DNA of 32,043 nt, taken from assembly GCA_009801015.1 (NCBI GenBank), contig VHZZ01000019.1, forward strand, positions 414,858-446,900, in the 5' to 3' direction. Of this stretch, positions 22,018-32,043 are shown one piece after another. The translations under genes were made by a program, and so were the position numbers. How positions within the stretch are numbered: position 1 is the stretch's first letter; each line of letters starts with the position of its first letter. Origin of the DNA: Silene noctiflora. Taxonomy: Eukaryota; Streptophyta; Magnoliopsida; Caryophyllales; Caryophyllaceae. The notes under the pieces are model-generated. The model did no database searches. It was given only the letters and a program-made list of their open reading frames with translations, and was not told the origin of the DNA.

Positions 22018-22502
22018 AAATGAATTTCTAAGATGGAGTTTATTATGCTATGAAAACATGTCTTTGAGTTTGGAGTGATACCCTATTGGTATATGATTTA
22101 TGAATGTGTGACTGATTGTAATCGTCGTCGCGAATAAGATGGTCTAATGGAAGGCTATGTGTGTGTGTTCTATTGAAATATGTTGTCTATATGAGTATGG
22201 ACTATGGACTACCTTTTTATATGGACATCAGCATATTTTCATCCTGATTAATCCAGATTCGAGTTTGATTAAGTGCTTATTTTTACCTTGTATTCTGGTA
22301 AATCTTGATCTGTGTCTGGTACGAGTCGGTCTCACTCTCACCATAAGAGACTATTCTGAATCTCTGTATTTTATTTCCAATGGAACAATTATTTTCGATT
22401 CTATTTGTTGGTTAACACATTTTTTTATCGATTTTTCTAACGCAAAAGATTCACAAGATATACTCATGAGATATTCAAGTGTAAACTCATTTATTTATCG
22501 AT
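22018..22502 (+). other. NRX1 3' UTR and downstream sequence
   Basis: This is non-coding sequence after the NRX1 stop. 'gaataaga' near 22131-22138 is a candidate plant polyadenylation signal about 115 bp past the stop. The 22157-22525 open frame shows no domain. Confidence 0.4.
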
Positions 22503-22562
22503 TTGTGCTCTCTTCCTTCGTCTAAGGAACGAGATTTCCTCATCCGCAACAATGCTGATCAG
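22503..22562 (+). pseudogene. Solo relic of nucleoredoxin exon 1
   Basis: The translated segment contains [19 protein letters not shown], which matches NRX1 exon 1 ([19 protein letters not shown]) closely. It ends at 22562 in the same exon-boundary context CAG/GTAATC. No start codon in an equivalent context, no following thioredoxin exons and no upstream continuation of the first 16 residues are visible. It therefore looks like what remains of a tandem NRX copy or of a partial duplication. DNA similarity is also plain ('cgagattt.ctcatccg.aacaatg'). Confidence 0.8.
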
Positions 22563-22590
22563 GTAATCAACAGGACTTCTATATACTTGC

Positions 22591-22668
22591 TCTATTCCAT
22601 TGAACTGTTTGCGTTTTTCAAATATGTTATGAGAATTTTGAAAAACGTAAACAATTCAATGGAAGAGT
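22591..22668. repeat. Near-perfect hairpin
   Basis: The left arm (22597-22622, from 'ccattgaactgtttgcg') and right arm (22636-22662) pair over about 26 bp with two mismatches. Weaker pairing adds 'ctct-tt / aagag' at the base, and the loop is about 13 nt. It lies 30 bp downstream of the NRX exon relic. It could be a small MITE or a hairpin-RNA precursor, and no evidence of expression exists here. Confidence 0.75.
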
Positions 22669-22798
22669 GTAATTTGTGCTGTTTGTTTCACAGTACTTCC
22701 TGCTATTATGATTTATGAAATAATTTAAGTGGAGTTGCAGTATTTGTCTATAAAAAGTGTCGAAAATTCCGAAAAATCATCACATCATCATTTTTATT

Positions 22799-22858
22799 TC
22801 GCCTGACCGAAAAAGTTGTGTTTTCTTTTCACTGTAATTGTAATTTTCGATCAGGCGA
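22799..22858. repeat. Inverted repeat
   Basis: 'tcgcctgaccgaaaa' and 'ttttcgatcaggcga' face each other across about 30 bp in the interval between the converging NRX1 and PanK genes. One internal mismatch is present. It could contribute to a shared 3'-end structure or be a remnant foldback. Confidence 0.7.
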
Positions 22859-23178
22859 TTAAATTTTTGTCGTGAGTCTTGACCGATTCGTTAAAATCTG
22901 GAGGTTACAAGAATGGTATTTCAGAAGGACAAAGTAATGCTTGCATTTTTTCAAAGAAAGATCCAGCTTCATTATATACAAGGTGTACAAATACAACAAG
23001 GTTAGTGTCATTGTCTTTGACCCAGGTTGAACGGGTCGGATCTTCACAAATGGCGCGCTACAATTGGTTTGGTGACAAGAATATTTGACATACTTTCCTC
23101 CCAACTTCAGGCCTTTAATCTAGAATACATAATATTTTCCTAGATTAAATTACAAGGCATATGGAAATTTGACTGGCC

Positions 23179-26100
23179 TCACTTCAGTGTCGGCGGCTTG
23201 GGGCCAAGACCGCTATCACTGTCTGTCGGCTCACTGAGAAAGGGGCTGTTAACCTTTCGGACCGCCTGAGGGCGAGGAGATATTATGGGTGATTGTTCGG
23301 TCAGATGGTGGGCCGTCAAGTCGCCGAGTCCATGCTTCTCATAACTCTTGAATGCACCCAAAGCTCCCAGAAAACCTTCATGCCTCAAAAACATGGCTTT
23401 TGCGTCCCCTTTCGACCTATATAAACAGAATTTAGAAAATAAAGCAAAAAGACTCTACGTGTAAGACAGTCCAACACAAGATTCACTGTTCATTATAAAA
23501 CCGCCCAACACGGTCAGATGACAAGATATTCCAGCAATATTGAACCAAAAGACCAAAAATGATGAACAAAAGTCGAACATTTGCACATGTCAGCAGCTAC
23601 ATTGCGAACTTATTAAATTCATTGAAAAACTGAACTGCAACTTCCTTTGCACCAAAAAGGAAGTCGAAAACACAAATAAAGGGAAATACAATATTGCTCA
23701 ATTTTCGCGCAGCTTTATAGGCAGTTTAAAGATTTTAATAGCATGCTTATTAGTCCAGGAACTGAATCCAGCAGATTGACGACCCATAAGAAGAATAGTG
23801 ATTAATGATTTATTATCCTTCATCTAGACGCCCTGGAATTAAAATAGAAATTGTAAAAAGAAAAGGGAATCACAGAAACTAATTCGCAGTAAAATACTTG
23901 TCGATGAAGTAGCAAATGTCCCTCAGTTAATGAATGGTGCCTATAGAACAGTAACAGGTTTGCCCACTTTATATCAGATACTTCCTCTAGCTCGATCCTT
24001 CGCCTGTTTGAAGCAGTTGATGCCAAATTTTGACAACCATTTTTCTGATGCCAAATATTTTCAGTGAAAAATGAAGATAAATGAAAACAACATGCTCAAG
24101 GCCTTCAAGGCTCCCGTGTATTGCGAGGTATGGGGGTTCGCATGTACATGATGAATACAGACTGATAACATTAACTGGTGACGATTGTGTTCAAATGTTT
24201 CAACAATACCATCATATTTACCAATAATAAAAGGAGTCAACCCCGAAGAGAAAATTCAAATGAAGTATAGATTGGGAGATGATAAAAGCATATCAAGAGT
24301 TACCAGAACTGGACCGCAACAGAAATTGTGTCCATGGTATATTCATGACTTCGTATGAAAAATCCTCCAAAGATAATGCGTTTGAGCCCATACAAAAGTG
24401 CATTCAGGTAGGCAATCTGGTAGACAAGTTAGAAAAGGGGAGAAACATTATTAACCTACCTCTGCAAATCATGCCAAGCAAAATAAGAGAGAACAAAGAG
24501 ATGGCCGATAGCATCTCAGAAAAGAAAAAAAGGCCAAGTAAAAATGGATCGACTAAAAAAAAAATCATCACTATGACAGCATTTCTAAGCAAATAAGAAA
24601 GTCACATTATATACACCATATGCTGAGGTGATGTATGCAGCCTTCTAGGATGAAAACACAGAGTTTGCCATGATAACAACTGCATTGAGAAGTAGACTTC
24701 AGAATATGAGAAACGCACACATAGTTACATACTAGTGTGTATTCCTATCATATTCCAAAACACCAAAGACTAGTTAATCTTTAGCGAAACTGAATAACAC
24801 AAGTGGCAATAATTATTGAAAACAATTGTATGACTGGCACAGAGATTAGGCTCGAAAAATAGTATTTCACATGACTGGCATAGGGATTAGGCTGATGTCC
24901 CTAGAAGACATTTATGGCAGAAGCTTAGGGTTTGGTTTAAAATAAGGCAAGCCATGTAGGTCACCAAAAAAACAATTAGTTTACACAGTTGCAAACAAAT
25001 TGAAGTGATGTTCATGGAATTGTCAGCCGTCGAAGACAGTTTACCATCAAGTGATGTTCACGATATAGGCTGCATTTATAGAGCAATGACCAAGATTAGT
25101 TCACGACAACCGATTTCGAGATCAAGATCCCGGATCAAGAATTAATACCCTTGCCTATTTCACCGAGAAGGTCACAAATACCTTATCCTTGTGTGCCATG
25201 TCAGACACGGCTACGACCCCTTAAGTAAAGAGTTGTAGTAACATGGATTACATATTAATCATGGTGGCAAATGCCTAGCTAAGCTTACCTGCCCAATATT
25301 GTTTGAAATAAGTCTCAACAGGGATCTTGCGACATCCTCAGGGTTGTAATCCTCCAGCTCTTTATTTTCTGATATTGGCTTTCCGAAACTGGATGCTATT
25401 GCTGTTGCTGACAGGCCAATCTGCCATTAGCAAACACACACCTATTTAGTCACGGAAAAGGGAAATTTTTAAACACAAACGCCGCCTTTTAAAACCTGAT
25501 TTTTGAACGACTCCCTTTTTATGTTCTTGTTTGTCACCCTTTAAGGCTTTAAGATCTATTTTTATGTCTAACACTCTCTCCAAATTCACTTTCCTGCCAA
25601 AGTCAACTTTATGGCAGTTGACCACCGGATGCACTTTCAAAACTTTTTTTCTTCTTTTTCTGATTTCCATCCAACTGCTTTTGCTTCCCCATTCATTTTT
25701 ATATAATTCAAGGATAAGCAGCCACGAGGTTTTTAATCAAAAGTCCTTTTTTGATAGTTCTCTCGACACACGGTGCAGACTACGAGCTATAAAAGGGAGT
25801 AGTTCACAAATATGCCCTTTAGGAGATAGTATATACCAAATTTCCTCGAAGCAACAACATACATCACCTTCCTCCGGTGGTCAACGTTAGAATGTGGTTA
25901 TGGATAGTGTTAGATATAAAGCTTGCTCAAAGTGGAGTGTTCCACAAAAATGAATATAAAAAGGAGTTCACAAAGTTGATCCTAAAACTGATGCCTTGAT
26001 TTGTTACAGTCAAAGATGTAATAAGTAGGCAGGATCTATCACATGCAGATACTACTTACAAAGTCATATTAGAACTATCTTAAATCCATGACTAAAAATT

Positions 26101-29100
26101 TTCACAATTCAATGAAAATAAGCTGCCGTAAATACAAAGCAAATGTCAAGTGTTACTAGAGTAGACTCTAACAAGGCACAAGGCCTAGACAATACAACAA
26201 CGTTACCAAAGTGTCTCAACGGCTCCGGCAAATGCCTTGGTAAAGGGGTCTGGATATACATAATCTTGCCATGTATTTTTAACATAAAGAGGTTGTTTCC
26301 ATATGACACATTAAAAATTGCCTTATTCATTGCATCAAATGATTGCTACTTTACAATAAAGGCTTGAACAATAACATCATAAATAGATATGTGATTCTGT
26401 CATCGAAAAACCTTCAAAAGTAATAGAGAAGGCACAATCTAAGTTGGCCAACTGAAGGGATGGAAAATTGAGTGCAGATAAACTAGTTTTTTCAACAAAT
26501 CGTATTACTTCTCAAACAAGCAAAATAGGCGAGTATTCACAACTTATGGCGATATATGACTGAAACATAAATGAAGGATCAAATATATCAGAAATATCTC
26601 TAGCTTATTGGAGGAAAACAAAATAGACATGACATGAAATACACCATACCATGTATCTTATATATGTACATACCTTTGCATAGTCTGAACCACCATAAAT
26701 GTCACCAACAAGCATATCAATTACTCTGTTATTTCCGCGCTGACTCAGCTCCAGCAACTCATCAAAACTAGGCATTTGAAGAGATCATTAGGCTAGAATC
26801 ACAGGTAAAAAAAGTAGCAGTACCCTCTGAAGATTATAGTTTTCAAGAGACATGTAAGAGTAGAATTTTTTAAATAAACTGAAGTATTATAATCCTTCTA
26901 AATCTCTCCCTGGACAACTGTGCAAATAGGTCAACGGACTAAGTTTCACAATAACATCATGAATCATGATCTATGAATTGAAAAATCTATAGCCATTCTT
27001 GTTTCCTTCTCAGATGTGGACTAGGCAAAAAAGACTAAATTACTGTGAAAGCTTCTCAATTGTTCCATTCGGTTATGTCAATGTTACCTTTGGCATTTTG
27101 TGAGAAGCCTTCCTAAACCCCAAAAGGTGCCACCACCAACACTTGTTCCACTAACACGTTCAAACTTTCCATCACCGTCCACCTACAAAAGGTAGCACAC
27201 ACTACACTTAAGAACTAGGAAGAGAACACGGAAACATAAACCATAACAAAAACAACACTTCTCCGAGTACCATAAACATAGTTTATACAATATAGAGATT
27301 ACAGCGGTATTTGAAATGGAAAATATTGTTGTAACCTTAATCATACTAACTCCAGAGCCAATGTTGACAAGAAGATAAGGAAACAGATCACTGGAGTCAA
27401 TTTGAACAAATTCTTTCTGACCATCAACATATGTGAAAGCTTCACGAGGTACTGCCTGCTCAAAGTACAGCACAAGATTTTTTAACATTGATACCAAGAA
27501 ATACAAGGTAAAAAAAATGCAGTTAGACTTAAAATATTGCATGGTTTGACAGATAACTATGAAATCCCACAGCAACTGCATCCCTACAGTTGTTTTTTCT
27601 TCTTTAAGGGATATGGCTGCTGTTTTTGAAGAGATCTTTATCACAGTTGGAGACCTCTTGAACGGATAATTTATGTTCAAAATTGTGTTCTCTTTCTGAA
27701 TTATAATTACAAATAGAAGAACTACGTTGAAGATTACACTAATAGAGGTTGTTTCGGATATGATCAATTTATAAAAAAAAAAAAAATAAATAAATAAATA
27801 AAAAGCGCATTGAAGATTACATTAAGAATTGCTGCTTCACAAAATAAGAAGCACGAGCAACTCAGTAAGCCTTTTTGAACATTCCATCATATTCAAAAGC
27901 CAAAGACGTTTGGATATGGATATTATACTCCCAATGTTTTCTCTTTATGATAACGAAAAAAGTTTGTATAGAGCTAGAATTGCAAATGAGGTTATAGCAA
28001 CTTAGCAAGCTAACTTTGCATAGGGAGGTAGGGAATCCAGACATTTGCCATAACCCAATGAAAAGTAGCCGACTTATTTATTTACCAAAGTGGAGGCTTC
28101 GTGCTATTCGGGTGATATCGCACAACCAAGGTTCCACACACATGATGAACATGGTCTGGATCATCACACCAAACACAGCAACGAAAAAGAAAGAGGAGAC
28201 AAGGCAAAATAGCACAATCCTCACCTTCAGCAGAAAATTAGCTCCAGCCACAAGACAGTCCATCTCATCCTCCTTGTCAAACCTAATCCCAAACTTCTCT
28301 CTAAATAAATCAGCAAATTTGAAAGCCCCGCCACCAGTTGCCTGTCAGCTAAACACAACTAGTTAAAATATTTTTGTAGAACAATATCAGCATTCTGCAA
28401 TACCATCAGCAAGGAAAAAGAAAATCTAAAACACAACATTGTGGTTGGTGGATATATATTACAATAAATCGTGGGTGAAGATGCATATTTTTGAAAAAGA
28501 AGCAGTGAGAATAACGAAAGGGAGAAATGGCTCTCCGTCCCACCTTCCACTCTTAGAGCTCATATTGGAGATTATTTTGCCGGGCCCCAGTATCCCCGCC
28601 CTTCATCCTTTCCAGGCCACAACCCACAGGAATCCAATCCGAACCAACCAAAACAAAACAACAGCAACAATACCCCAGTCCCTGAAGGGCTTACATAATT
28701 GGTGGGATAAGGGTCGAATGTCACAGTTTTACCCCTTAACACAAAGAGGTTGTTTCTAGTCGGCCTATAGTGAACTTGTGGTGAGAAGCGATAGTCATTT
28801 AGGAATACAAACATGCAGAAAGGCAATGTCTTGCAAATACATTGTAGGAGCTAACAGTTTTGTAACATAGACCAAATGTCATTTAAAGGGGATCGTGGAG
28901 TTCAATAAGCACTCCAAATTTAACTCATGGATTTTCCAACATTACAAGAGCTTAGTTGCATAAACTTGAAGAGTATAGTAATTTGTATAAGGCGAGATCA
29001 GAGGAGCTAAAAGGAAGTCGGAGTAGGAGTACCAAAGAAAGGTAAAGAAAGAATGGCAGGGACAATCACAAAATTACCTTGATCAATTTGTCTTTGCTGC

Positions 29101-31249
29101 CTGACATATTCTGCCCCCTGTTACCTAAATATGAATGACACGTTAGAAGTTGATTACAAGAAAGAAGACACTGTATCATGCATAAAGAAAAACATAAGTT
29201 AATTTGAGGCATTAATTATCTCTCGTTTAAATGAAAGTCATTTTAATACATATTTCAGTGTGAGAGAAGATTTTAGACTATGAGTGGAACACTGTCTCAA
29301 ATGGGAAACCTGTAGGTCCATATGTCCGTACACGGACTCCGCATCACACAACATACTTGAAAATAGGTAACTGAGTAGACCTCCTTTCAGTGGAAATAAT
29401 CACTGTTCAATCAGAGCAGGGAAGCCTTGCTAAAGATTGGATCCTAACCATACAGAGAAGCTCAATAGTAACTACTAGCATAAGGATCGCTTTATAGCCT
29501 ACAAGAGTACAAGGATGAATCACGATAGCAGTTAAAGCATAAAGATGCATAGAGGGATAACCTCACGCACAGTTGCAGTTGACATTGCATGTACAGATCT
29601 ATTATACTTTGACGGTGAATACTACTATATGTCCATTTAGTGGAACAAACGACTCAATTTCCTTTGGTTCCCAATCATGACGAAACAAAAATTAATGGCC
29701 AATAAACTGGCTACGCTTTTCTTTAATTTGAAGTAGCAGTCATTTGCAATACTCGAAGCAATTTCCATTATGGGGTCATTTAAAAAAACTCCTTTTCGTA
29801 GTAAGCATAAGGCAGCAAGCTTGCATACATTCAACTCCTTAACTTAAGCCATTGGCGGGAGTGTTTGAGGCATTGAGATAAGGTTGAATATCACTAAGAT
29901 AAATGACTTCTTAGTCACAACAACAGCTGCATGTAGCAATACATAGGCTAACTCAATCAATGTTCTTAGCTGCTGGGCTGATATACCAATTTTTCTACAT
30001 TCTAGCCAGCTAAAACATGTCCACGTAAAATTGAAGAATAACCAACAAACAACTAAGAGACATAGATTAGAAGAAAAGATAGTATCATACAGCTGCCAAT
30101 AAGTTGCTTGGACTCAATGAAGTCTACACACTCATTTATCTTGCAAGTTTCGAACATTGCAAAATGGAGCTTGCAGTTCAAAACTGGATAATTGTTACAA
30201 CTAGTTGAAATCATAACCTTCTCCACTTCAACTGTGTTTCCTGCATGGACTTCCGAAAACTTTTCTTCTCTAGAGAAATACACCAACTTAATTAAAGATC
30301 CTGCAACATTGCACAAGACATTGGACTTAACAATCTTGAAGCCGAGGATAAATATCTTGCAACAACAAGATTTACTCTAAACACTAACTCGAAAAACTGA
30401 CCCTAACAACAACAAAATGACATTGACCCAGTGCCTCGAGGAGTCAAGGCTCCCGGAAATGGTGAGATCAGAGGGTCAGATGTACACAACATAACTCTTA
30501 TATTGTAGAGAGGCTGGTTTCAAATGATCCATAGTCATGTTTTTGGCTCATGGTGCACCGGGTTTACCTAGGATGGCTAGGAAAGTTTGCATTAACTCGA
30601 TCTATACACAAGGATATTAACAAATTCTCAGGGAACAACTTCCAATGGATTCAAAAACATCACTGCTAACTGCATTGAAGGAGGAATAAACATAGATCAC
30701 TAGCATAGTAGCATGTTAAAAGCGCGGCGATAACAGAAAGTTTAAACCACAAATGCAAACTATTCATTCAAGTAAATACACAAACAATCACACTTGTTTC
30801 CTTAAACTAACATCTCACTAAACTGTCATCTACTTCCTAATTGTCAAAAAGTTTGCAAATTGCAAGTAACTAATGTTTCATGATCTTTAGCATACTAATG
30901 ATTCAAACAAATTAATAGAAAATATTCAACAAACAAATCATTACAAACAAAAATATCATTATCTGGGCATTTTCCATCATATTCAAGCTGTACTAAGGGC
31001 AACAAAGGTAGCGGCTACGGGCTCTCTCGTCATCCAAACAAAAAAAGCTATGCTATACTAAACCATCAATTACCCACTAAAAAAAACAGCATAATACTAA
31101 TTAAAAGTTTATGATAGCAATTAATTACCTCCAATATCAATAGCAAGAGGAGAAATATGATCATAATAATCAAAAGATATAGACTCATCCTTATTATTAA
31201 CCTCCAATTTTTCACCAAATTCCTTATCTTTATTAACCTGATCCTCCAT
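23179..31249 (-). CDS. Pantothenate kinase (eukaryotic type II)
   Basis: Pantothenate kinase phosphorylates pantothenate with ATP, the first committed step of CoA synthesis. Exons on the minus strand are 31249-31129, 30300-30091, 29124-29078, 28341-28225, 27455-27336, 27182-27088, 26767-26674, 25420-25289, 24416-24304 and 23416-23179, giving 1287 nt and 428 residues plus stop. Landmarks are the ATP-binding segment [15 protein letters not shown] (35-49), [13 protein letters not shown] (127-139), [74 protein letters not shown] and [22 protein letters not shown]. The exon 2/3 junction is least sure: an acceptor 7 bp further on (exon from 29117) would need a different donor. In exon 9 the usually conserved FIRGHAYTMDTISFAVHFW reads [19 protein letters not shown]. 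The length suggests a PANK1-like enzyme without the long C-terminal DUF89 domain of PANK2. Confidence 0.94.
24086..24155 (+). mobile_element. Possible SINE-like fragment in PanK intron 9
   Basis: The blocks 'ctcaaggccttcaaggctcccg' and 'tatgggggttcgcatgtac' resemble the central part of the other Au-like copies in this window. The 3' block AGAGGTTGTTTC is absent, so this is the weakest member. Confidence 0.35.
26192..26308 (+). mobile_element. SINE-like remnant (Au-like) in PanK intron 7
   Basis: The segment holds 'acaacaacgttaccaaagtg', 'tcaacggctccgg', 'ttggtaaaggggtctgga' and finally 'aaagaggttgtttcc', in the same order as the copy at 9083-9198. It is antisense to the kinase. Confidence 0.6.
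27772..27803. repeat. A-rich tract with (AAAT)n microsatellite
   Basis: A run of A of about 14 bases is followed by aaat units in PanK intron 4. Similar 'ttgaagattaca(c/t)taa' words flank it at about 27726 and 27811, so it could be the tail of a degraded retroposon. Confidence 0.7.
28651..28763 (+). mobile_element. SINE-like remnant (Au-like) in PanK intron 3
   Basis: The ordered blocks are 'acaacagcaacaatacccca', 'gtccctgaagggctt', 'ggtgggataagggtcgaatg' and 'caaagaggttgtttc'. Divergence from the other copies indicates separate old insertions rather than one duplication. Confidence 0.6.
30405..30530 (+). mobile_element. SINE-like remnant (Au-like) in PanK intron 1
   Basis: The ordered blocks are 'aacaacaacaaaatgacatt', 'acccagtgcctcgaggag', 'aaggctcccgg', 'agagggtcagatgtacacaa' and 'agagaggctggtttcaaatg'. 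It is the most complete copy here and antisense to the gene. Confidence 0.65.
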
Positions 31250-31670
31250 TATTTACCCTTAATCCAAAAAATAATAATTATTTACTATGCTAATTATTGG
31301 TACACCTTGGAATTTAAATGAAATTTTCGATATGGTGGGTGAAAATTATTGCCCAAGATTTGATTTTTTTAACATATATCCAATTAGGAATTAATTTCCC
31401 ACCGACCCACTAAAATAATTCAATAAGGAGTATAAAATAAGATCAATGAATAGGAATTATTGATTGTAAATTGGGAATTTTTTGTCTTTTAATTTTAGTG
31501 AATTGACTCATTTGACTATTTATTGAGAAATTGGTTTGATAAATCCGATCCGATTGGTTATATTTTATTTTTTTGGTTGTGCACCATCGATAATAACGAG
31601 AAATGTTTTCATCGTCCTATCCGTCATAAGCTGATGCCTTATTTCCGTCTCCAGCTTGTAATAAATAGTG

Positions 31671-31736
31671 TCCGTCTTTAATGAGATTTTGGTCGCAAAG
31701 TAGATGTGACAGATTATACCACTATTTAAGACGGAA
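31671..31736. repeat. Foldback with CCGTCTT ends
   Basis: 'tccgtctttaat' (31671-31682) and 'atttaagacgga' (31723-31734) are inverted copies with one mismatch. The CCGTCTTAA end motif is shared with the foldback at 5394-5513, so both may belong to one MITE family. Confidence 0.55.
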
Positions 31737-31948
31737 TAACATTATAAATTTGACTTCTTATAGTTGATTATGGTCTCAAATTAACTTATATGTCTTCAAA
31801 GAATACCATTTTACGACGGCAATTTCAACCTCATTTTAATAATTTATTTTCTTTTGAACCTTTTTTTTTTAATTTTAAAAAGATCAACTTCTGGATCATC
31901 ATTCATGTATGAATATCTATATCTATATAATATAGTTAAAAGGTTAGA

Positions 31949-32014
31949 AAAAACATTAAATTTAATTCCACATCACATAGTAAAAACATTAAATTTTATT
32001 CCACATCATATTTT
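31949..32014. repeat. Direct tandem repeat, period 33 bp
   Basis: Two adjacent copies of 'aaaacattaaattt.attcc' followed by 'acatca.at' lie at the right edge of the window. The second may continue to degrade past 32014. Confidence 0.85.
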
Positions 32015-32043
32015 TAGAATCCATTAGTTTTTACTGATTTTTA

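Larger units (their letters stand above)
31250..32043. other. PanK promoter region, gene-free
   Basis: AT-rich sequence upstream of the PanK start. It holds a foldback at 31671-31736, a 33-bp direct repeat at 31949-32014 and no other recognisable gene. No unambiguous TATA element was picked out. Confidence 0.45.

Noticed and set aside
27183-27767. Minus-strand open frame of 194 codons
   Set aside because: Only 27336-27455 is real (PanK exon 5). The rest is intron readthrough on both sides.
1-32043. CRISPR arrays, bacterial operons, phage or virus modules
   Set aside because: No spaced identical repeats, Shine-Dalgarno-led gene strings or viral proteins were seen. All genes are intron-bearing or plant-specific nuclear genes.

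Overview
This is nuclear DNA from a flowering plant. The evidence is AT-rich sequence, genes split into many short exons with mostly GT-AG introns, CT-rich 5' leaders, and proteins that all match well-known plant families. Small foldback elements carrying GAGACGGTCTC-like and CCGTCTTAA-like motifs suggest a core eudicot, possibly Caryophyllales, but the sequence does not settle the species. One ambiguous base (n) lies at 1516.

Six protein-coding genes can be reconstructed by hand. From left to right they are: (1) a SAMHD1-type HD-domain dNTP triphosphohydrolase, minus strand, ATG at 4189, with its 3' part beyond the left edge; (2) an organelle-type RlmN-like radical-SAM RNA methyltransferase, minus, 9813 to 6052, nine exons and 448 residues; (3) a small OB-fold protein of the At4g28440 type, minus, 11675 to 10761, two coding exons and 137 residues, probably with a 1.5-kb intron in its 5' leader; (4) an intronless DUF1645 protein, minus, 15254 to 14502, 250 residues; (5) nucleoredoxin 1, plus, 18234 to 22017, four exons and 572 residues; (6) a pantothenate kinase, minus, 31249 to 23179, ten exons and 428 residues. 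Genes 5 and 6 converge tail to tail. Every internal exon junction of the five complete genes keeps the reading frame. The weakest splice choice is exon 2/exon 3 of the kinase.

The space between genes and inside introns holds transposon debris. There is a foldback at 5394-5513; a SINE-like remnant in the methyltransferase; 67-bp and 334-bp tandem duplications in the OB-fold leader intron; and, between 15.6 and 18.0 kb, two Helitron-like 3' ends, an element of about 0.96 kb with imperfect terminal inverted repeats, and a MITE-like foldback that contains a tRNA-derived SINE. NRX1 intron 1 carries tandem foldback repeats. Three or four SINE-like remnants lie in kinase introns. A lone copy of NRX1 exon 1 lies downstream of NRX1.

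The genes are ordinary housekeeping and stress genes (dNTP balance, RNA modification, nucleic-acid binding, redox repair, CoA synthesis). They do not form a pathway. The co-location of the RlmN-like, NRX1 and PanK genes recalls Arabidopsis At1g60230, At1g60420 and At1g60440 and suggests conserved microsynteny. I found no convincing undescribed system. The most interesting signals are the NRX1 exon-1 relic, the nested and TIR transposons, the Helitron-like ends, the repeated SINE insertions and a GC-AG intron.
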